Below, one piece after another: positions 26,419 through 38,235 of a stretch of 64,000 bases of DNA. Each line of letters begins with the position of its first letter. Position 1 is the stretch's first letter. The position numbers were made by a program, and so were the translations under genes. Under the pieces are notes generated by a model that was not told where the DNA came from, did no database searches, and saw nothing but the letters and a program-made list of their open reading frames with translations. The stretch comes from Sphagnum compactum. Lineage: Eukaryota; Bryophyta; Sphagnopsida; Sphagnales. Where the stretch lies: positions 4,278,001 through 4,342,000 of the forward strand of contig OZ234493.1 of NCBI GenBank assembly GCA_965153455.1. The letters run 5' to 3'.

Positions 26419-26625
26419 GAGCGAATCCTCCCTTTTAAACTCGCATTTCTCTTCTTGTTGGATCTTCTAGCTTTGTACCTTGAGGTGCATGTTATTATTA
26501 GCATCAAAAACGAGCAAATCCTCCCTTTTAAACTTGCATTTCTCTTCTTGTTGGATCTTCTTTTTGGGTCTCGCTCCAAAAGCTTTGTACCTTGAGGTGC
26601 ATGTTATTAGCATAAAAAACGAAGT
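26419..26625. repeat. Direct duplication, unit about 93-114 bp
   Basis: Two adjacent copies start at 26419 and 26512. Each reads GAGC(G/A)AATCCTCCCTTTTAAAC, then CTTGTTGGATCTTCT, GCTTTGTACCTTGAGGTGCA and GTTATTA-GCAT. The second carries a 20-bp-plus insertion (TTTTGGGTCTCGCTCCAAAA), itself an imperfect palindrome. Confidence 0.9.
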
Positions 26626-29600
26626 TCATCAAGGTAGCAAACATTAATTTTCCTCATCCATCTCTCAATTTGTGTTTGAGAACACTTTGCTAGCGCTCTC
26701 TCTTCATTCTATTTTCTTTGAAAGCTTTTCTTCAATCTCTTGGTTGTTGTTCTATTTTGAGAACTTTGGTAAAGTGAGCTTTGAGAACCTTGTTGTTGGT
26801 TGGCTTCCTTCATACCTTCCAAGAATGCCTTCCACAAGTGTAGTTGTTCCCTAGAAGAGAGAGCCTCTTTGTTCCCTCCATCACCTTCAACCTCTAAGTT
26901 GATCTATGTACAATATATTCTTCTTTCTTTCTCTCTCTCTTACAATATTGCCTAAGCAAAGCCATAAAGGATTTCATTGGCAAATTTGGAGCATCTTAGA
27001 TTGTTGAAGAAAAAGCCTTCTTGGGGAAAAGTGCCGATTTGAACATTATACATAACTTGTCGTATACACATGTACATCATAGCATCCACCCATATATTAA
27101 TGAATATAATATATTTAATACACCATTATAAACCCATACATTCTAAAATATGCATAATACACCTTAAATACACATAGGGTTGCAATTCATTTGACCATAG
27201 TTGCAATTATTAGGACGTAGATGGGTAATATTAGTTGAAAACCATGTTAAAAGTTGGCCATATCAAATAAAATGAAAAAAACATTAATTGTACATATTAA
27301 TTGAGTGCAATTGCAAGCATATTCAAATCCAAAAAATAGTTGTAGAATTAACCAATGGTAGTTGTAAACAACAAATAATTGCAAATAGTTGCAAATTGAT
27401 TGGTTATAAAAACTTGATTTTCTTCTAGTGGTAAGAAGTTGAATTTATTAGTGGGATTCTTATGGATTATGTTAAATGATTCTTTTTTTACCTAATGGCT
27501 AGCTAGTCAATTTCACCCAGGAATTTTTATTTACACATAGTTCAAATTGTTGTGTTTTTTTTTTTAAGGTCTAGGCTATTAAGGCCAACACAAGAAATTT
27601 AAAAAAGCAAGGTGTTGATGGTTGTCACATGCCATGCATTAAACACCATGTGGAGGAATGCATTAGAGTCTAAGGTGGAAACATTACTATGAATAAAATC
27701 CTACTTCATTAGGGTTTTTAATTAATTAGGGGTGATTTTTGCACATTTAAATCACCTTGTTACCTAATGATCAATGAAAACTTATTACATACATACTAGA
27801 TTCAAAAATGTTTTTGGTCATGTTTTTGGATTTATAAATACAAATTTAAGTTGTATTTATAATTATTTTATTTGTCATTTTAATTATTAAATTTTTTTGT
27901 TATATTCACATTAAATTTTGTTTATTTTTAATTTTTATATGTATAAAAATACACATTAATATAATCATCATACATATTTCACATCTTCAACATATGGTTG
28001 TTGGGATCTATGTTTGCCAAACCTTGATTTCCAAATAGACAATTGTTGTTTTTGCTAAACTAATTATATGAATAATAGACTAGACACATAACAACGGTAT
28101 TGAATCAAATCCATATAGTAAACAAAAGATGCATAAAGATAAATGAAACATTGGAAGAAACAATGGATGTTGTTGAAAAATATACATGTTCCTTGAGGAG
28201 GGCTAATATTGTACTTTTTTATTAGATTCAACAACAAATTGTCAAATAATTAATTAAAATTTAAATATTAACTTAAGCAGTTGGTTTTTTAATTTTAAAA
28301 TTTTCAACAAAAATGGTTATAAAAAATAATAAACACAATCTCTTCAAGGTCATGGTATAGTCTAATGTGTTTAGATTGTTTTAGTTTTAAATCCTTGTAT
28401 TTTAAGGGATTTTGAGGTGTGTGATTCAAACATGACAATTCAAATCTTGTTGATTTGTAGTTTTGTTCAAATTTTGGCACAAGTAATAAATAAGTTTTCA
28501 AAAATTTGATATAATGAAAAATAATTTAATTTATGTCGAACTTGTTCAAGTATTATGGTAGATCATGGAAAATATTAATTTTGAATTCATTTCTTAATCA
28601 CTTGAATGGGAAGACCATATCCAAGAAGATGGGACCAAAAGGGATGTTAACATATGAAAATGATACAATAGTGATTGGTTGGACCTTGGTTATGCAAAAA
28701 TGCGGACCAAGTGAAAGCACACTACAATGACATTTTTTAAAGCTATTTTAAATTTAATATTATAGTATATAACACCTAAAATGTGGTGTATTTAATTTTG
28801 GGTTTAAATTTGGTGTTTCGACTTTATGATTATGATTTTCACAAAGCTAATGGTATTCAATGTTATTTGAAAGATTTAATCAGTTAAATTGAACCATGGG
28901 TATATTTATGATCTACATACTATAATAAAGTTTGTTTTCAAATTTCAGATTATACTAAATATGTGCTTTCATTAATCCTCCAAATAAATGTTTGAAATGG
29001 ATTTTATGCATTGGCCTAACTTATAATGTTTATCACCTTCTATTTCAAAGCAATTATTTGTTAAGTTTTAATTTATGACATACATATGGTCAATGTCCTA
29101 AAAAACCCAATTTGTGAGATGAAAATTATTAAACTTTTCACATGGTTTAAAGTATGTGAATCACATGCACAAAATAGATGTTACAAATTTCATAAAAACT
29201 ACAAATAGTTTCAATTTTTTTGGGAATATATTTTGATTTTTCAATATGTAATTATCAATATTATTTTTTTGCAAATTTGTTCCAATCCACCATGATATGT
29301 ATAAAAATATTATTTTATTCTTTATTTTATTGTTTGGGTTATGTTTTACCATAATATGCAAAAACATCATAAACTTTTTTTTAGTGTTGACATAGTTTAA
29401 ATTCAAAACAATCACCCAATAAACATTACAATGTGATTATATAAAGGAGATCTTCATGGTGTGTTTTCACCTCACTATTTATAAGCCTACATAAGTTGAA
29501 AATGAAGATTGTTGAACTAACACAAACAAGGGTTACATTATTTAAGTAGGGTATATTAGCTTGGATGTTTTGTTTTCTATTAAGGAGTTAATATATTTTT

Positions 29601-31064
29601 TCAATAAGTCTAAATTATAGGTGGAGTTTTTTTCACCAATTAACACTTGTTAATTTTAAATGGGCATGATAGTCATGTTAACCTAGAAGCAATAGAACAA
29701 GCACAAGAGTTTGGGTTAAACATGATCACCTTACCCTCTTACACATCACATGTTTTATAACTATTAAATATATCTTGTTTCAAACCATTTAAGATAACAT
29801 TTAAAAATGTTACGGATGTAACTATGTTTCGAAACAATTACATGGAACTTGACAAAATCACCTTGGCTTGATGAGTTGATTAGGCCTTAGGTCAATCTTT
29901 CACAAATAAAGAACATCAATTCTAGATTTAGTGTTACAAGTATATGGCATTTAAAGCCCAAAGCCATGGACAACAAGATTCAACTTTTAAAAATAATTTG
30001 CACAATAAATACCAACAAAAAAAATGAGGAAGATTACACATTAGATCATCAAGTTAATCATAGTCAATAATGGAAAAAAAATTGTTACAAACCTTCTTCA
30101 TATATTTGAAACAATTCATCCTCCAATATGTACAAATCTTCCTATTAACATGTCAAAAACTAACTAATGTTATTATGTAAAAAGATTTCATAGGCTTATG
30201 ATGATAGAAAAACAATTAGAATTTGATGTTGTAAACCTAGTTGAGTTTAGTCATTCATTTATTTCTAAAACACATAAGGTGAAAAAAGCCTTTAATTGAT
30301 TACTTTCAATCACACGTTCTAATCTCTATTAAATACCTATATATTTGAAAGGAAAAAATCCATGGACAAGGTAGTTGTGAAGGTTTTTTAAAAAAAAAAG
30401 ATGAAAGGAAGAAAATTTTAAACAAAACAAAAAAAGTAATGGGTTTGGGGATTACGGTGGATTCTGTAGCTCAAGAACAACTAAGAAATGCATTAAAAAA
30501 TAATTCATTGCAATATGGTGTCCAATGGTTGTAAATGAAACATGTGATCAATTTCACCAAAACTTTTAAACATGCTTGTGAATAGCTTCACATATATAAA
30601 TGGGTGTGAATCTTGGATGCGCAGTAACAACACAATAAGAGGTTAATCAACAAGCATGGGTTAATCAATAAGTAAGAGGGCATTAAGTAACAATGCTGCA
30701 ACCTTTTATTGAGTAATTAAAAGCGAGAGAAGTGTGTCACCATTGGGTCCAACAACAAAACGTAATTCAAAACACTAGGACAAAACAAGAAAAAAAACAC
30801 TTGAAACCACTAAGACACAACCAAAAGGAAGTTTTCAAAACCATCGAAACAAAACCAAGATAAACTTTTGAGACCATTGAGACAGAACCTAGAGAAGGCA
30901 CTTGGGACCATTGCATGAAAAACACAAGTGCAACATAATGCAAGTGCAAGAACACAAGAATGCAATGTAACACAAGATCACAAGCAAGAGAACATTTACA
31001 ACTTTTGAGCCTCACAAAAAGGAGGAAAGAAACTTGAGAGCCAATTGGTGACGAAGGAATGTCA
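26626..31064. other. AT-rich intergenic DNA
   Basis: About 4.4 kb with no supportable gene, RNA gene or intact transposon. At 30770-30910 there is a degenerate ~33-nt repetition around ACTTGAAACCA / TTTGAGACCATTGAGACA, purine-rich on the plus strand. Confidence 0.6.
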
Positions 31065-31381
31065 AGCTTGGAAACTAGTTCTAAGACTTTGAAGCATTTG
31101 GGTTTGAGACTTTGAGATCGCCCACAAACTTCAAGCTAGGAGAGCAATGAGTTTGGTGAACCCATTACTATCAATTTCCAACCTTCAATTGTTTTAGATG
31201 TAAGTTGCATGTTAAAAATGAAAGCTTGAAAACTAGTTTTAAGACTTTGAAACATTTGGGTTTAAGACTTTGAGATCACCTGCAAACTTCAAGCTAGGAG
31301 AGCAATGAGTTTGGTGAACCCATTACTATCAATTTCCAACCCTCAATCGTCTTAGATCTAAGTTGCATGTTAAAAATGAAT
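31065..31381. repeat. Direct tandem duplication, unit 158 bp
   Basis: Copies at 31065-31222 and 31223-31381 share AGCTTG-AAACTAGTT, AGACTTTGA, AAACTTCAAGCTAGGAGAGC, AATGAGTTTGGTGAACCC, ATTACTATCAATTTCCAACC and TAAGTTGCATGTTAAAAATG. They differ at only about a dozen positions, so the duplication is young compared with the surrounding DNA. Confidence 0.93.
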
Positions 31382-32400
31382 GATTATATTTGGGACGATG
31401 GAAGGTAGGTAGCATACATTAAGTAAAACATGCATGTTTAGTTTTAGGTGGTTTTGTAAACTATTATCGATTGTCATGTGTTTGACTTCAATTAATTTTA
31501 TTTATTTTTCCACCCAAAACTTTAAAAAGGCATATCTTCCTCAAATTTCACCCGTTTTGAGCAAATTAAAGGGCTTTGGGTGCACCCTATAGTTGTCCAC
31601 ATTTTGTCTTCAAACCTCAAAGATAGAGGAGGCGGTTTGGGCGAAAAGGGAGGTGATTGTTGTACACTAAGTGTTCGGACATTAGCCTGCGTAGCCTTAT
31701 GCATTTGTACCCTAAAACATCAAGTCCCTCGTCAAATCAATTGATTAGCCTAATTTCAAGAAAAAAGTAAAAACCTAAATGCTTTAATTTCACTCAAATT
31801 CCAAATCATTTTGCCTCATAAACTTTTCCATTAGCCTACTACCCTCATACCATGGCAAGTTCAACAACATTACAATATCAAATATCACATTAAATTGGTT
31901 TTATTTTGAAGATTCATTCTAATGTCAAGATTAAAAATTAAGATAAAAATCCAAAATCATGTAAAAACATTTTCTAGTTATTTCTTTCACAAAAAAATTG
32001 TGTTTCGCAAAAATGACACACATTTCTGAATTTAAATGATATAATGAATGTCCAAGCTGCCAAGGTACTACAATATTTAGAAAGGGAAAGTGGAGGGGGT
32101 GTGTCACACTGTGGCAAAAAAGAAGAATTATGAAAACTCAAATATATCACCATGCAAAAATATAATCTTCAAAGTAGCAAACACTCACATATATACTAAT
32201 CAAAAGAAAACTAAACAAGAAATTTTTTAAACTTTAAAATAAAAATAAAAATAAAAATCAATCCTCTAAAAGAAACCAAAATCTTTCAAATTATTATATA
32301 ACTCTTGTAACTAATCTCAAGTTTCAACACAAGCCAAAAATATCATGTTTCAAAAAAATCCTCATATTAAAAAAAAAGGACGTATTATTTATTTATTTAT
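31382..32400. other. AT-rich intergenic DNA upstream of the SUMO protease
   Basis: No gene seen. A segment near 31510-31700 (ACTTTAAAAAGGCATATCTT and following) resembles degraded non-coding retroelement sequence. Confidence 0.5.
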
Positions 32401-32423
32401 ATTATTATTATTACCTAGGGGCC

Positions 32424-32485
32424 TATAAAAATCCCCTTAAGCTACTATACTCTATGATGAATCTAAACGGGGGCGTTTAGGGTTT
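32424..32485 (+). promoter_or_regulatory. TATA box and telo-box of the SUMO protease gene
   Basis: TATAAAA lies at 32424-32430 and TTTAGGGTTT, matching the plant telo-box, at 32476-32485. A (CCCT)n pyrimidine-rich leader follows at about 32500-32530. The start codon at 32648 is about 220 nt downstream of the TATA element. The arrangement fits a plant core promoter; the transcription start is inferred, not seen. Confidence 0.55.
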
Positions 32486-32647
32486 GGATCTAGATGACAC
32501 CCCCTTCCCCTCCCTCCCTCCCTCCCCCGTCCACGCCCGATTTCTTCTCTCGCCATCTCTGTCCTCGTCCCCTTTTAGTTAGAAATATCCCTTGCCGTGA
32601 ACCACGATTAGGAGGAGCATCTTGCGATTGAAGAAAGCCTCGGAGCG

Positions 32648-35600
32648 ATGGTTGTCACCAAAGTGACTTCTACAGGTATATTCAAGAAGAGACAGCGGCT
32701 GAATTCTCCGTCCAAACTCGATGATGACTTTTTACTCGATCTTACTACCGAGGAGGAAGAGAGAGAAGGAAAAGACGTGCTGAGCTTGTTTTCTCCTTCC
32801 AGGTCGAACGGTCTCTTCAAATCATACTGTAAGTAAGTAAGTAAGTAAGTGAGTGAGTGAGTGAGTCTGTGCTTCGCATTGGTTTCATAAGCTGTAAGAA
32901 TTGACTCAGCAAGCAGGAGTTCTGATACCGCGATCCGCTAGTTTACTGAATTTCTGTACAGCAGCACAATATATTGGCGCTAATCTTTTTTTTTTCTTTG
33001 AAATTTCGTCCCTCTCACCAACGTAAGCTACTGTATGGCAGTCAGATCGAAAGACAAAGATTCTTTTCCATCTTCAAGCTCATCTTCTGATCATCAAGCG
33101 GAGGTATCTGGAATTGACAGACTTCTGGACGAAAATGAGGTAAGAAAAACGTTGAGCCTTAGCCTCAGATGCTACGAACAAAAATCATTTAGTTTACTAT
33201 GTTAATTCTAGCCTGGAGATACTTATATGCTAGCTAGATATGTCTTTGTTCTACACCCTTCTGTTGTACCAAATTCTCAGAATGTGTCTTGGTTCATCAT
33301 AGCAGAGAGACTTGGGAGATCATCAAAGTGAAGAGACACAAATTGGCGTCTCTGGTGCTCAGGGCTGGCTTGGAAAGCATCGCAGTCAATCAGTATCTTT
33401 GAGGTTCACTCCTGAGTGGATTGAGGTGCAAGCAGATGACTTGGATGAGTATCTTTGTGTTCAATGGCGTCTTGAGGAGATTCATCTACTTGAATTCTAC
33501 TACAAATGTGAGGATGCTGTAAGTTGGTGGTTGCAGAAAATCTCTTCCCTGTAGTGTTGATGTCAGATATTTTGAACAACCCAACCTGAGCCTGAATCTT
33601 TGAATTCTTTCACTTCAAATTCTGGTCACTGATTCTTTTCATTGGTTTCTGAAAAACTGAACCTGATTCTTGATGCCACATTTAAGTAAAGAGTTGTGGG
33701 TAGTACATCTGCCATCCTCACATATTGTGTGAGTTAGGGTCTATGGATAGTTTTAACTTTGTGAATTAAGGTTTCAACTGTCTTATGGAATTTGTCTAAA
33801 ATGGTGATAGAATCATGCTCTCCTCTAGTTGTCTAGAGGTCATCCCTTAATGCTTAAGAGCTACTTCTTTGATGTTGACAAACATTGAGGAACTTGTCAG
33901 TGTGCTATCAATAACAGTTAACGCTCCTCATTGTCACTTTTGGATGCCAGTATCTGAAGGATGAGGAAAGTGCAATCATTGCCTTCAAATTTCATAAATC
34001 CAAAGACTTTCTTCATGGACAGTGCTCTGAAAACGTCTGCTTTGATGTGAATGGTAAGCTTTGGGGGTTTTCCTGCTGGGGGTGGATGATGGGTCTCACC
34101 TTCCAACATAGAACTGAACAATGATCTGTGGCATCCATGAAAGGGCTGAATGTTCTTTTCCTTACACAGATTCATACGTGCTGGAGATTTCCAGGTGGGA
34201 GTGGGTCTCACAAGAGCAGCACATTCTGGCGTTGTCAGCAAGATATGGGGACATTTTGCAGCAGCTAACTAGGTTTGTGACCAACATTGGATCTGGTAAT
34301 CATCCCAGAGAGACATGTGGCAGTTGCTTGCATGTAACCTCTTATTCTCATTCATTATGTTGCCATTGGGTATGCAATATCCAATGTTCAGGTTGTGATT
34401 GGAAGAATCTTGTAATGTGGTGACTAACTTTCAGCATCATGCCATATGGTCCTGCAGTGAAAAGAGAGTTATGGGATACAAGGAGAAGCTTTTACAATCT
34501 ATCCCACAAGAAGTGACAGACAGTGTGAGGTCATTAACAAGGCACTGAGCTCCAATAACTTCTGCTATAAGCTTTTTGTCCTTTATATAACAATAGAATG
34601 CTGCTGTGTTTGCAGCAGATAAAGGGGTTTAATACCATTTGAAAAGTTTTTGAAATTTGAGTACTTATGTGTATTTGAACTTGTGTTTTGTTTTCCAGAG
34701 ACAAGTGGTGGTCATCAGTTGTTCTCTTAGTAACTAATGAGCCTGAGGAGAGATGTGGTTGATTAAAAGTGATATTTCCTATTTGTTTTCTGTATACTAC
34801 AGCAGGTTTACTCAATCAATTCAAGCTTTTGAGGTGCTTACGTTTCCTCAGAATGATCCAGATGCTGTCACAATCACACAGAAGGACATCCAGAGGCTCA
34901 AACCAAAGGAGTTCCTGAATGACACAATCATTGACTTCTATATCAAGTGAGAAAACCAAAGTTAGTTTGTCTTTGCTTGCAATGTGTGTAACAACCCACA
35001 TTGATGGGTGGCAGGCCTTGAGGGCGTTCATTTGGCTGATGCCTGCCACTGTGGACCATTGAAAACATTAGAGTAGCATGCACATTTAACAACTGTATTC
35101 TTGTTAATACCTACTGTGTCAGGTCTCTTCAAGCTGGCCATCAGAAGCTTGTTACAGCTTGAATGAGGATACTATTGACCTTTTTGATTAGTTGTGTCTT
35201 GAGTGCTATCCAATGTCACGAACAAGTCTCTCTGTGGCTTCTGGATATGCAACAGAAACTCAGGACACAGATTATGGTATAAATTGTTTGCCCTAATTTA
35301 GAGCAAGTTATGATATACTACTCTATGCCCACTGTTGGGTCCTGATGAAGTCATTGGGGAGGAATGGCAGCTAGTCACTGCCATTTGTGATGAAGGTCAT
35401 TTGTCTACCATATTGTGAGTGGTTCTCTCAAGGTGATGATTGCACTCATTCTTGTTGGTTTTGTTTTGGTTTGTCCAGAACTGACACAGTAGTTATCTTC
35501 AAAGTGTCTTCATGGAATTTTTTCTGCAATCTCATGGACATTTTTTGTGTTTATTAGATTAAAGGCAGTTCTTTCATGATGTGTGGAATAACTCTTGGTG

Positions 35601-38235
35601 TTGTTGAAGTGAATCTATACTTTTTAGTTCCAGTGTTTACACCCAGTATCAATGCTGCTGTTAGTCGAAATTGTGACTTTCTCATGGAGACATGCACATC
35701 AATGACTAGCAGAGATTGTTTTTTAGCTCCAGCTTATTTGACATGCATTGCCCTGTTGTATAGGTTGTAATCAAAAGTCTAAAGCAATGGTCTTTGTACT
35801 GCAGGTTCTTGCAAAGTAAACTTACTGCAAAGAATAAAGAGAGGTTCTATTTCTTTAACAGTTTCTTCTTCAGTAAGCTTGCTGATGATGACATGATGCA
35901 TGGCAAGGCTGCATTTGCACGGGTAAAAAAGTGGACGCGGAGAGTCAAGCTTTTTGACAAAGACTATGTGTTTATCCCAGTCAATCAGAGGTGCAACTTC
36001 CATCTTTTGTTCAGTTGTTTTGATGGTTGATCTGACCAACTCTGTATATGCAGGTGCTTGAGACATTTGACAGTGCTGAACGTTTTTTCAGTTCTCTGTT
36101 GGAGCATGTACATTTGCATTTATTTGTATCCTGTTTTTTTGCAGTTTACATTGGAGCCTCATTATCATATGTCATCCAGGCAATATTGGAGGCTTATCAA
36201 GTGAGGATCAGTAATAATGCTGTAATTGGCAGCAATATGCCTCCTGATACTTTGCCCAAATTCTCCTGCTGATCTGTGTGTGATGGTAACCTTGAAAACA
36301 AGTAATGTTCTGTCACTTAGCTTCAACCTTTTGACTCATTGAGCTAATCAATGCAGAGACAAGTGGTTTCTGCATGGGGATGCCTTGCATATTGCATCTC
36401 GACTCTATGAAAGGCAGCCACTTGGATGCAGGAGAAATCATCAGAAAGTGAGTACAGTTATGAGTTTCATTCAGTCAGCATTTCTGGTGTTCAATGACAT
36501 TGGATTGTCTCCTGGTGATGAGGTCATGCACAAAAATTGCTTAACATGGAAAATTTCCTGTCATTTGTTGATAGATCTGGAAGTGAGATTTGGGAGAGTG
36601 TCCCATTTTTGTTATGAAACCGTGCTTCTGTAGTTGCCAAATCTCCTGTGTCACATCTACAATTATAATGCAAATGCAGTTATCTGTTGGAGGAGTGGTT
36701 TGAGAGAAGTCATCAAACAAACTTGAGTATGGAACAAACAGAGGAGCTTTTTTCTCAACTGCAGTGTATCTATGCACAGGTAAACTCTTTTTGTACCACA
36801 GGTTAGACTTTCTGTCTGCTAGTCTTGACTGTGGATGCAAGTTGAGCCTGTGAAATGTCATGCATCTTCATTTGCTTGTTGTGGCAAAGTTTGCAACTTG
36901 TACAATCATGTATGCTTTTGCTGCCCACATATCAGGTTCCCCAGCAAGACAATCTCTGGGATTGTGGTCTTTTCCTCTTGCATTATGTGGACTTGTTTCT
37001 GAAGGCAGCCCCTGTGGAGTTCAGCTTGTCACGAAGTCATGGTTTCCCATATTTTGTGAGTTGGTGACCTGACCCCTTTTGCTAAAATTCTTTGTCTCGT
37101 AGATATATGATATCTTGTGGCTGAAAGAAGGATCTCAGCCTAATACCTCTTGTATTTTCATCAGCTTACAGAGAGTTGGTTCAAACCATCAGAAGCATCA
37201 GGAAAGCGAGCAGATATTAAAAGGCTTATTCTTGAACTCAGTGGAGATAGCCCATCAGTTGAGAAGGCAGGAAGTGAAACAAGTAACTATTCTCAAAGTT
37301 CTCCCTTGACCATGGGAATGGAGATTGTTGCTCTATCCAACTGTCAGCCCTGTCCTTCTGATCCTCTTTCACAAAAGAGTCCAGCAGAAGTGAGTTCTGA
37401 TATCAAAGAGGGAATTGAAGTTTGTGGTGCAACTTTGACCCCAGAGGTCTGCCATTTTCCTGAAGAATGTGAGTATTTGGACAACTTTGAGGTTATTCAA
37501 AATCATTCCAGTGTCACAGAAGACCTGTCTAGTGAGATTGCTACTCATCAACCAACCTTAGGTAGCAATGTCATACTGCTCATGGAAGAAGATGACTGCA
37601 CACAACAAGGTGTGAGCTGGGATGTTCTTGATTTCCCTGTATTATCCCCAGTTCGTCCACTTCAGGTCCCTGGGTTGTTTAATGATCCTGTGAGCATGGA
37701 GGAAGATGCAAGTGACCTTTCTGCCTACCTATCAGTGATGCCTACAAGCATCTTCAGTGCTTGCAAGGCAAGTGACGAGAGCATGCACTGTTGTTCAGTG
37801 GAAAAAAAAAAGACCGATCAAAGGCAGCAAAAGACTTTGATTGGTCTTACCAGATTGGGGGAAGACCTCTTCCACAACGTATCAAGTGAAACTACCTTGT
37901 CAGACATGAGCTCCAATTTTGAACTTGAGAACAGGCCAGCCAACAGCAGAGGAAGGAAATGTATTGTGGAAAACCCTCTTGAGATGTTTGGAGGGCAAAG
38001 AGTAGAAGAATTGAGGGTTTCAGCTAGCATTCAAGATATTGAAGAGCTGTCATCAGATGATTCTCTTGATGAGTGGGAGAGAAGCAGAGCAAGGAGATCA
38101 CCAAAGTTTGCTCCCCAGATTGGCAAAAGAATGACAAGGAGTAAAACTCAAAAACCCAGTCCCGATGTGAAGGAGGAAGCCAGGCAAGCTGCCCTGTCAT
38201 TGTGCAAAGAGAAGGCAAAGAAGCGGCTTAAGTAA
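32648..38235 (+). CDS. ULP2/SENP-type SUMO protease (C48 cysteine peptidase)
   Basis: Removes SUMO from proteins, probably in the nucleus. Exons: 32648-32828, 33042-33139, 33306-33518, 33951-34053, 34170-34272, 34458-34522, 34699-34729, 34803-34946, 35805-35990, 36145-36200, 36357-36447, 36680-36779, 36936-37055, 37165-38235. They total 2562 nt and encode 853 residues plus a stop. The catalytic domain starts near FLNDTIIDFYIK. The triad is His377 in LHWSL, Asp409 in LHLDS and Cys467 in WDCGLFLLHY, with oxyanion Gln461 in VPQQDNLWDC. An N-terminal region near residues 95-165 (SLRFTPEWIEVQ) resembles the PH-like part of plant ULP2 proteins. The last exon adds about 350 mostly disordered acidic/Ser-rich residues ending in a basic KKRLK tail. 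The 34458-34522 / 34699-34729 junctions are the least certain; they were chosen because the phases close. Confidence 0.92.
32829..32866 (+). repeat. (GTAA/GTGA)n microsatellite at an exon 1 splice donor
   Basis: The run starts at the first intron base of SUMO-protease intron 1. GTAAGT occurs at 32829, 32833, 32837, 32841 and 32845, then GTGAGT at 32849, 32853, 32857 and 32861. That makes nine overlapping consensus donors spaced 4 nt apart. The first gives the phase needed by exon 2 (TAC T|TC AGA). Confidence 0.95.
35331..35440 (+). repeat. Intronic repeat family, copy C (SUMO protease intron 8)
   Basis: In the 858-bp intron between the exons ending at 34946 and starting at 35805. It reads GTTGGGTCCTGATGAAGTCATTGGGGA, then a stem-loop with TGGCAG (35365-35370) and CTGCCA (35378-35383) around a 7-nt loop, then GATGAAGGTC. 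It is on the sense strand of the host gene. It is the best match to copies A and B and shares the 5' block with copies D-F. Confidence 0.7.
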
